A stretch of 64,000 bases of DNA, from NCBI RefSeq assembly GCF_010015445.1, contig NC_053116.1:43030188-43094187 (forward strand). The letters are read 5' to 3'. This document shows positions 61,563 through 64,000 of the stretch, one piece after another. This stretch comes from Perca fluviatilis. Lineage: Eukaryota; Chordata; Actinopteri; Perciformes; Percidae. The notes beneath the pieces were generated by a model. The model had not been told where the DNA came from. It worked only from the letters and a program-made list of their open reading frames with translations, and did no database searches. Position numbers and translations under genes: made by a program. Every line of letters starts with the position of its first letter. Within the stretch, counting starts at the first letter, position 1.

Positions 61563-62809
61563 AACAATGGTAAAGATTGTTTCCAACAATTTGTCAAGTG
61601 CTAGTGGACGAACCTCTGACAATAGCAGAACATGGAAGACGCTATTTGTAAAAATAGATATAATCATAAAAGTAATTTGTGTATTGTGATTAGGTTGTAA
61701 TCAAAAGGGTGGAATGTAATGGGCGAAATTACATTTAAGCATAATTCCTTATATTTTTATGTTTTATTTCTACTTTAATTCTCTCACAAATGCTGAAAGA
61801 GTCTATCTCATTTCCCACATGTAGATTTTGATTCTAACTTAGTGAGACATCCAGTCTGGAACATTATATGAGCACTGTTAGCCTGAACCGATAAAGGGAC
61901 AAGGTCACCCTAAAACTATCTCATGTTTTCCCATGCCAGTTAAGATGTAACTGGGGGGTGAAAGTCGTACCGGGAGGAGGAGGTGAGATGACTCCAAGAT
62001 GTCTCTTGTATTTCTCTGATTGTCTTCATGTGTATCAGATTGCATGTAAAAATTATAGCGTCATACCAATCCAAGTGCGTGTGTGCTGTCCCTCTGAAGA
62101 TGCATATAAGCCTGGTGTTCTGTTCACTCATTAGAGGAACTGACTCCACACTGGGCTGCTGTGCCCTTTGTGAAATCATGTTGCTCTTATATTTGCAAAT
62201 ATATCTTTTTTAATAAAATACAAAAACCCAACTTGGTTTTAGTCTCAGTCTGTCTTATTTGTTTTAATTTACTAAACTCTGAAAACTCTTCCCCCTGCTG
62301 CAAAGGAAACTTCCACTACACCATCAGCGTTTATCACATACGCCGTTTACCGATTAAGAGAAATCCGAAGAGATCAAACGTATAAACTTTGAGCCAATAT
62401 TCATTTATTCAATTTCACTTAATTCACATGAAAACATGTGAATATAAACTCGGCTACTGTCTGCTGAAGGTTAAACTCAAACACTTTAGACTTCTACTAC
62501 ATTTCAAAGATAAATATTCTACTTCTTCCTGCTCTACATCTAGTTATTAGTTCCTATGGAGGGTTTCAAACCTGCTGTCAGAAAGACTTTGAGATGAAAG
62601 AGAGAAAAGTGAACTCACGTAGCTGTTGTTGGAGTAGAACATGTTGTCTAAATCTGCCGTGTTGGTCAGGATCTTCATAACCTCCATGCTGTCTACAGTG
62701 ACCAGGTCTGTGTGTTTCTCTCTGCAGTATCTTTGGGCTTCAGTAAAGTTCTTCCTGTCATAAACAAAATAGTACTGAAGTCCAGCAGCTGATGAGACAG
62801 CACTCAGCC
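23901..62809 (-). CDS. C-type lectin, two CTLDs (CLEC20A/mannose-receptor-like), 5' partial gene
   Basis: Assembled by hand from five exons: 62619-62809, 50090-50315, 48670-49005, 33205-33302 and 23901-24035 (986 nt, 328 residues plus stop). All four introns are GT-AG, intron phases are 0, 1, 1 and 0, and the frame is open throughout. Order: end of a signal peptide (LSAVSSAAG), CTLD1 (about residues 11-139, spread over two exons), CTLD2 (about 140-250, one exon), then a charged C-terminal module ending REEL. C-type lectin domains bind sugars or proteins, often with calcium. No membrane segment is seen, so a soluble secretory or ER-resident protein is likely. CTLD1 has RPN and WYD in place of the EPN and WND calcium-site motifs; CTLD2 keeps QPD but has WEG in place of WND. 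The signal-peptide exon was not found. Introns are packed with transposons but the exons are intact. Exact orthology is not certain. Confidence 0.88.
24040..24474. other. Intron sequence, left part of an unclassified retroelement-like repeat
   Basis: T-rich sequence with tgttttgt and ctgtttcctg phrases continues up to the first array element at 24475. The 193-bp spacers and the sequence after 32362 have the same style, so they were probably one repeat (perhaps an LTR) before the insertions. Confidence 0.4.
24475..26309 (+). mobile_element. Non-autonomous DNA element, copy 1
   Basis: Ends ggggcctgtttcacaaaa and ttttgtgaaacaggcccc form an 18-bp terminal inverted repeat. CAG flanks both sides (24472-24474 and 26310-26312), so a 3-bp target duplication is possible. 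A 21-bp perfect hairpin sits in the interior (25603-25623 and 25638-25658). Only short ORFs, no transposase. The superfamily was not assigned; a Harbinger-like (3-bp duplication) origin is one option. Confidence 0.9.
26503..28342 (+). mobile_element. Non-autonomous DNA element, copy 2
   Basis: Nearly identical to copy 1, including the central hairpin and the same short ORFs. One clear block difference is near 27.14 kb (aagctagaaaaattt where copy 1 has aaaatataagttt). CAG flanks both sides. Confidence 0.92.
28536..30364 (+). mobile_element. Non-autonomous DNA element, copy 3
   Basis: Same ends, hairpin and CAG flanks as copies 1 and 2, but with clustered small differences near 28.81-28.89 kb and scattered one-base indels (for example ttgccccttag for ttgcccttag). 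These may be real divergence or consensus errors. Confidence 0.9.
30558..32362 (-). mobile_element. Non-autonomous DNA element, copy 4, inverted and older
   Basis: The same element read in reverse: it begins ggggcctgtttcacaaaacc (the right end of copies 1-3) and closes with the inverse of the left end. It is visibly more diverged than copies 1-3, with a poly-A stretch at 31.77 kb. The left flank reads CTG in place of CAG. Confidence 0.9.
32363..33204. other. Intron, right part of the unclassified repeat
   Basis: Continues the style of the spacers: T run, ttattaaatc, cctgcatttgggtcc near 32.51 kb. These resemble the end of fish LTR or LTR-derived repeats. AT-rich intron follows to the exon at 33205. 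Confidence 0.35.
33205..33302 (-). CDS. Lectin gene, fourth recognised exon
   Basis: 98 nt with acceptor tttttacaaag and donor CAG|gtaaat. Encodes a basic/acidic linker and the start of the C-terminal module, with [20 protein letters not shown] and VMEAMLKQ. It enters in phase 1 from CTLD2 and leaves in phase 0 into LKQKLRAQG. No membrane segment is encoded. Confidence 0.85.
33303..34065. other. Intron, nothing assignable
   Basis: AT-rich intron up to the hAT target duplication. No exon, paired ends or tandem repeat recognised. Confidence 0.4.
35305..35477. repeat. DIRS internal direct repeat (left copy)
   Basis: Matches 39840-40030 from cgctttgcctgaaacgacag to ctgaaagaattt, but lacks the 18 bases aacagatttaaagcagag, which are bounded by gag in the other copy. 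Confidence 0.9.
35650..36410. repeat. GC-rich tandem repeat in DIRS, gccggcatcggcaacaca-type unit
   Basis: Imperfect 20-21-bp units (ccggcatcggcaagacaggc and relatives) in two clusters, about 35.66-36.09 kb and 36.17-36.30 kb. Long plus-strand ORFs here are repeat translations. The repeats lie between the recombinase and the left terminal repeat. Confidence 0.85.
36690..37030. repeat. Degenerate longer repeats, cacggcacgatgaccgg-type
   Basis: Three or four diverged copies of a block around 'aacctcggcacg(g)tgaccgg ... atactggccaaa', about 70-85 bp apart. No coding content recognised. Confidence 0.6.
37110..38084 (-). pseudogene. DIRS tyrosine recombinase
   Basis: Begins about 38.08 kb, with [19 protein letters not shown] (a core-binding domain phrase) and RGLLAGVQF. 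The catalytic C-terminus, in another frame, has [12 protein letters not shown] (37243 downward), LLGRW, and the presumed nucleophile tyrosine in AYSSYIR near 37.14 kb. It would integrate the circular DNA copy by site-specific recombination. One or more frameshifts between 37.4 and 37.5 kb break it. Confidence 0.8.
38021..39060 (-). pseudogene. DIRS reverse transcriptase / RNase H
   Basis: The reverse transcriptase block at 38822-39046 has [17 protein letters not shown] and the catalytic LLDDFLLI. The connection block is [18 protein letters not shown] (about 38.65 kb), followed by an RNase H-like region with [14 protein letters not shown] and [12 protein letters not shown] near 38.1 kb. The family's DD motif is intact. 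Frameshifts at about 38.7-38.8 kb and an overlap with the recombinase start at 38.02-38.08 kb are seen. Confidence 0.82.
39037..39813 (-). pseudogene. DIRS gag-like ORF
   Basis: Open for 258 codons. A low-complexity basic/Pro-rich middle is followed by [20 protein letters not shown] and [18 protein letters not shown], phrases I associate with the gag/RT junction of vertebrate DIRS elements. A frameshift then leads into the reverse transcriptase. The N-terminal start is not certain. Confidence 0.6.
39840..40030. repeat. DIRS terminal direct repeat (right copy)
   Basis: Full-length version of the repeat at 35305-35477. It forms the right end of the element at aattt|gcgctg, where the hAT transposase resumes. 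Confidence 0.9.
42412..42786. mobile_element. Foldback MITE inside the hAT element
   Basis: About 90-100 bp at the left (ggtcagtgtatcttttggtc through atggttatttgatttttgtt) returns inverted at the right, ending gatacactgacc. The middle is A/T-rich and non-coding. Some mismatches are present. No clear target duplication by eye. Confidence 0.75.
46448..48039 (-). mobile_element. Tc1-like transposon, TA target duplication
   Basis: 1,592 bp. Ends cagtgccttgcgaaagtatt and ttttgcaaggcactg are inverted, with the inverted repeat extending roughly 200 bp. TA is duplicated at 46446-46447 and 48040-48041. It carries one transposase pseudogene on the minus strand. Inserted in the 3' UTR of the LINE at 44.69 kb. 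Confidence 0.95.
46690..47660 (-). pseudogene. Tc1 transposase (DDE), frameshifted
   Basis: The start is placed at 47660 ([20 protein letters not shown]). The helix-turn-helix region has [19 protein letters not shown] and [20 protein letters not shown]. All three catalytic carboxylates are visible: [18 protein letters not shown] and NPIENLWKE. Frameshifts near 47.58 kb and 47.14 kb and stop codons in the last third make it inactive. DD34E family by motif order. Confidence 0.85.
48384..48669. other. Intron with a short (GACA)n
   Basis: (gaca)n at 48424-48445, otherwise plain intron up to the CTLD2 donor at 48669. Confidence 0.5.
48670..49005 (-). CDS. Lectin gene, CTLD2 exon
   Basis: 336 nt, phase 1 at both ends, acceptor cattttcag, donor CCAG|gtgagt. 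Encodes one whole C-type lectin domain: [18 protein letters not shown] (start), [25 protein letters not shown] and [15 protein letters not shown]. The disulfide cysteines are present. QPD is the galactose-type motif, but the usual WND is WEG, so calcium-dependent sugar binding may be lost. NMT and NKT are possible glycosylation sites. Confidence 0.93.
49300..49985. mobile_element. Possible non-autonomous DNA element in a short intron
   Basis: Left phrase ttacacaccaaccagacggc and right phrases agacggccgattatcggctc and cacaccaaacagactgg share wording in opposite sense. I could not align two clean ends or find a target duplication. Confidence 0.3.
50090..50315 (-). CDS. Lectin gene, CTLD1 second-half exon
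   Basis: 226 nt, phase 0 in, phase 1 out, acceptor tatcacaatcag, donor AAAG|gtgaga. Encodes [20 protein letters not shown], a GETEFRRW block, [22 protein letters not shown] and YPLCAD. The order and spacing are canonical for a C-type lectin domain. RPN stands where EPN/QPD is expected and WYD where WND is expected. Confidence 0.93.
50586..50703. mobile_element. Fragment of a hAT-type repeat end
   Basis: Begins aggggtgggtagtaacgagt and contains tandem ttacatttactccg phrases and an aaaagtatacttctagg block, wording common to a widespread fish hAT-type end. The opposite end is absent. Confidence 0.5.
50704..50800. repeat. About 50-bp minisatellite (left block)
   Basis: Two units of ggggacaggcagctagcaga + tagtgaggagatgtttttta + cagtgtgttca. 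The same unit reappears at 51456-51510 and 55432-55495, so the array has been pushed apart by insertions. Confidence 0.9.
50811..51442. mobile_element. Foldback element within the 50-bp minisatellite
   Basis: About 110 bp at the left (ctcactgaaaagcgtacaaa, ataacacgggtttaca, gtgtacgctaaagtaaaatt, ggagcgctccaatt) returns in inverse order at the right, ending cgagtgaga. A 22-bp hairpin with one mismatch lies inside (51002-51023 and 51027-51048). No ORF. Minisatellite units flank both sides. Confidence 0.85.
51456..51510. repeat. 50-bp minisatellite (middle block)
   Basis: One unit, matching 50704-50800, between the foldback element and the hAT end at 51512. Confidence 0.85.
52053..53815. mobile_element. 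hAT-like fragment nested in the mariner-like element
   Basis: Begins caggggcggatctagaaaaa with a ggggtggcg run and closes near gggtggcagcaggggtggca, both phrases of a common fish hAT-type end. No transposase domain was recognised. Exact ends and target duplication are not fixed. Confidence 0.4.
52900..53260. repeat. (TCCTCCTCTTCTCTTTC)n pyrimidine tract
   Basis: Tandem 18-bp units ttctctttctccctcctcc followed by degenerate ctccttccacctcttttc units. One strand is almost pure pyrimidine. Arg/Glu/Lys-rich minus-strand ORFs here are translated repeat. Confidence 0.9.
54944..54985. repeat. Perfect 19-bp hairpin, 4-nt loop
   Basis: Arms gggacatttctagggaggc (54944-54962) and its inverse (54967-54985). 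It sits at the expected right end of the hAT element and may be an inverted duplication of that terminus. Confidence 0.95.
54990..55215. repeat. Two tandem copies of an about 133-bp block
   Basis: The phrases agaccgaaataat, attaaaataaa, accatgataa and atgttgat recur in the same order about 133 bp apart. Copies are diverged. Confidence 0.6.
55216..55555. repeat. Unclassified sequence and last block of the 50-bp minisatellite
   Basis: 55432-55495 carries one and a half minisatellite units (gatagtgaggagatgttttt, cagtgtgttcaggggaca). The preceding 200 bp has no recognised feature. Confidence 0.6.
55556..55675 (+). mobile_element. LINE 3' tail with A-rich end
   Basis: Contains 'ttggccaggtcgtcatgtaa', 'gacttatctggttaagtaag' and an (aata)n tail, the 3' end wording of a widespread fish LINE lineage (L2/Rex-like). 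No coding part remains. Confidence 0.55.
55986..56587 (+). repeat. 5' LTR
   Basis: TATA-like catataag at 56371, polyadenylation signal AATAAA at 56480-56485. By eye about 30 differences from the 3' LTR over 600 bp, about 5 percent, so the insertion is not very recent. Confidence 0.93.
56592..56607 (+). promoter_or_regulatory. Retroviral primer binding site, probably tRNA-Ser(GCT)
   Basis: tggcgacgagatggga, four bases after the LTR. From memory of the tRNA-Ser(GCT) 3' end, its complement begins TGGCGACGAGGATGGGA, so the site matches with one G missing. Confidence 0.6.
57181..57880 (+). pseudogene. Retroviral gag remnant
   Basis: An ORF at 57181 begins Met-Gly-Asn, a normal N-myristoylation context for a matrix protein, and stops at 57384. 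Further downstream, in another frame, a CX2CX4HX4C zinc knuckle of a nucleocapsid lies near 57.80 kb, followed by a Lys run and a stop at 57880. The middle of gag (capsid) is shortened and frameshifted. It cannot make a full product. Confidence 0.75.
57990..58120 (+). pseudogene. Possible start of retroviral protease, truncated
   Basis: A short frame ends in a phrase typical of the strand before a retroviral aspartic protease active site, then hits a stop where the active-site triad would be. Pol beyond this is absent. Confidence 0.4.
58190..59250 (+). pseudogene. Possible env-derived fragments
   Basis: Frames rich in Cys and N-glycosylation sequons (Asn-Lys-Thr, Asn-His-Ser, Asn-Thr-Thr, Asn-Phe-Ser) at 58.3 and 58.95 kb, as in a surface glycoprotein, broken by stops. 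No fusion peptide or membrane anchor was recognised. The assignment rests on position and composition. Confidence 0.35.
60511..60543. repeat. (TA)n microsatellite
   Basis: About 16 TA dinucleotides. Confidence 0.95.
61501..61560. repeat. (CA)30 microsatellite
   Basis: Thirty uninterrupted CA dinucleotides. Confidence 0.97.
61715..62320 (+). repeat. 3' LTR
   Basis: Same features as the 5' LTR: catataag at 62103 and AATAAA at 62212-62217. Confidence 0.93.
62619..62809 (-). CDS. Lectin gene, first recognised exon (CTLD1 first half)
   Basis: 191 nt, acceptor tccctacag after a (tg)n tract, donor AGCTAC|gtgagt. Phase 1 in, phase 0 out. Starts LSAVSSAAG (end of a signal peptide by family comparison), then [19 protein letters not shown], a [12 protein letters not shown] block and NMFYSNNSY, which joins to RAWIGLY in the next exon. 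The upstream exon with the start codon is not visible in the remaining 1.2 kb. Confidence 0.9.
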
Positions 62810-62899
62810 CTGTAGGGACACACACACATATAGAGCAGATTTTAAATTTTTATACTATATTAATACACAATGTTATATTTCAGTTACACCAACAGCGCC

Positions 62900-63067
62900 T
62901 GTGTGTGTGTTCGTCTGGGTGTGTTCGTTTATGTGTGTGTGTGTCTGTGTATGTGTGTGTCTTTGTGTGACGAGCACACCCACACACACATACATGACAG
63001 ACAAACACACACACACACATAAACAAACACACACAGACACAGACGAACACACCCACAAACACAGACA

Positions 63068-63101
<34 letters not shown>

Positions 63102-63114
63102 TATGTGTTCGTCT

Positions 63115-63159
<45 letters not shown>

Positions 63160-63260
63160 TATGTTTTGTGTGTATCTGTGTGTTTGTGTCTGTGTTTGTG
63201 TGTTTGTGTGTGCGGGGGTGTGTGTGTGTTTTCATCTGTGTGTGTGTGTGTGTACATGTG
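62900..63260. repeat. Compound (TG)n/(CA)n tract with inverted symmetry
   Basis: Blocks of (TG)n, then (CA)n, then (TG)n again, with conserved interruptions such as gttcgtctgggtg and its inverse. Both strands give Thr/His or Cys/Val ORFs. The symmetry allows long hairpins. Confidence 0.95.
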
Positions 63261-63261
63261 T

Positions 63262-63460
63262 ATGTTAGGTTAAGTTAATTAATTGTCTCCTATAGGACAA
63301 ATTCATCTTGGCATTCGAGAGAAACGAAATGGCGACACATTGCGCATAAACACACAATAAACATACAGTTAACCTACATTGAAACATAATCATACATTAT
63401 CTCATCCAATGCTTCAATGAACACCATATATATATATATGTACAGAATCCATCCGTTCAC
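63262..63460. other. Non-coding, nothing assignable
   Basis: Short AT-rich stretch with a small (TA)n at 63.43 kb. Confidence 0.5.
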
Positions 63461-63935
63461 CTTTTCTGCGTCGCACAAACACACGATGGTTAGAACCAAA
63501 GATCTCAAATTTGGACTCATCAGACCAAAGCACAGATTTCCACTGGTCTAATGTCCATTCCTTGTGTTTCTTGGCCCAAACAAATCTCTTCTGCTTGTTG
63601 CCTCTCCTTAGCAGTGGTTTCCTAGCAGCTACTTGACCATGAAGGCCTGATTCAGTCTCCTCTTAACAGTTGTTCTAGAGATGTGTCTGCTGCTAGAGCT
63701 CTGTGTGGCATTCATCTGGTCTCTAATCTGAGCTGCTGTTAACTTGGGATTTCTGAGGCTGGTGACTCAGATGAACTTATCCTCAGCAGCAGAGGTGACT
63801 CTCGGTCTTCCTTTCCTGGGACGGTCCTCATGTGAGCCAGTTTCGTTGTAGTGCTTGATGGTTTTTGCGACTGCACTTGGGGACACATTCAAAGTTTTCA
63901 CAATTTTCCGGACTGACTGACCTTCATTTGTTAAA
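63461..63935 (-). mobile_element. Tc1-like transposase fragment, minus strand
   Basis: The minus strand gives scattered Tc1-family phrases in changing frames: a TVKRRL block and a FGPRNT-like block, with 'ggactcatcagaccaaagca' on the plus strand, which is the standard DNA wording of this family just after the first catalytic Asp. It covers the N-terminal half of a transposase. The terminal repeats are absent and the fragment is cut at 63.94 kb by another repeat. Confidence 0.75.
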
Positions 63936-64000
63936 GGAACACGCCGACTTATTGGGAATTTATCTTATTCACCGTAACCCCCAGAGTTAGACAAGTCCAC
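63936..64000. mobile_element. Edge of another dispersed repeat
   Basis: aggaacacgccgacttattg followed by a gttagacaagtcca phrase, the opening of a common fish repeat. It runs off the window. Confidence 0.5.

Larger units (their letters stand above)
59260..61714 (+). other. ERV interior, unassigned, with simple repeats
   Basis: AT-rich sequence with no recognised retroviral domain. It contains (TA)n at 60.51 kb and (AC)n at 61.50 kb. It may include foreign inserts or the decayed end of env. The polypurine tract occupies the last 12 bases. Confidence 0.4.
55986..62320 (+). mobile_element. Endogenous retrovirus, complete ends, deleted interior
   Basis: Two LTRs of about 600 bp in the same orientation (55986-56587 and 61715-62320), each beginning TG and ending CA, with CCAT duplicated at 55982-55985 and 62321-62324. 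A tRNA primer site follows the 5' LTR, and a polypurine tract (aaaagggtggaa) abuts the 3' LTR. The interior has remnants of gag, the start of a protease and a possible env part, but no reverse transcriptase or integrase was seen, so pol is largely deleted. It lies antisense to the lectin gene in its largest recognised upstream intron. Genus unresolved. Confidence 0.9.

Overview
The window is vertebrate, almost certainly teleost (probably percomorph), nuclear DNA. The evidence is one host gene with long introns and consensus GT-AG exons, one multi-exon HECT pseudogene, and a typical fish repeat load: hAT, Tc1/mariner and their MITEs, DIRS, several LINE lineages, an endogenous retrovirus, and very large (CA)n and minisatellite tracts. 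There are no operons, CRISPR arrays, rRNA or tRNA genes. Most open frames in the window are translated microsatellites or transposon debris.

The only apparently intact host gene is on the minus strand. It is a C-type lectin of the fish two-CTLD (CLEC20A/mannose-receptor-like) kind. Five coding exons were joined by hand at 62619-62809, 50090-50315, 48670-49005, 33205-33302 and 23901-24035. Every junction is GT-AG, every phase matches, and the frame stays open to a stop, giving 328 residues. The first (signal peptide) exon lies beyond the window or was not found. The product should be a secretory-pathway protein with two lectin domains, a short charged C-terminal module and an REEL terminus that fits the ER-retrieval pattern. 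Its introns (12.3, 1.1, 15.4 and 9.2 kb) hold nearly all the large transposons.

Region by region: 1-7.9 kb is non-coding with a two-part minisatellite (2.15-3.56 kb), a LINE tail, (TA)n and a degraded MITE. 7.95-9.31 kb is a four-exon HECT E3 ligase pseudogene on the plus strand. 10.96-13.0 kb holds an inverted relative of the first minisatellite, 1 kb of broken (CA)n and a G-rich minisatellite. 13.1-13.7 kb looks promoter-like (GC box, three ATTGG boxes, seven ZNF143-like motifs) but no gene was found beside it. 14.2-16.5 kb is a broken minus-strand LINE with a minisatellite grown out of its C-terminal Cys motif. 16.6 kb is a perfect 42-bp hairpin. 17.76-19.39 kb is a second LINE whose 3' UTR was split by a 585-bp insert. 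19.5-20.4 kb is a regular 60-bp minisatellite. 23.25-23.78 kb is a MITE with an identifiable empty site.

Inside the lectin introns: 24.5-32.4 kb has four 1.8-kb copies of a non-autonomous DNA element, three direct and one inverted, separated by 193-bp spacers. 34.07-43.49 kb is a hAT element (TSD GGTTTGAT) whose transposase is split by a DIRS-type element. 43.62-48.38 kb is a second hAT element (TSD GCCATGCT) holding a LINE that itself holds a Tc1 element. 50.6-55.5 kb is a mosaic of minisatellite, foldback element, a third hAT and a mariner-like element. 55.99-62.32 kb is a complete-ended but internally deleted endogenous retrovirus (TSD CCAT). The last 0.6 kb is a Tc1 fragment followed by the edge of another repeat.
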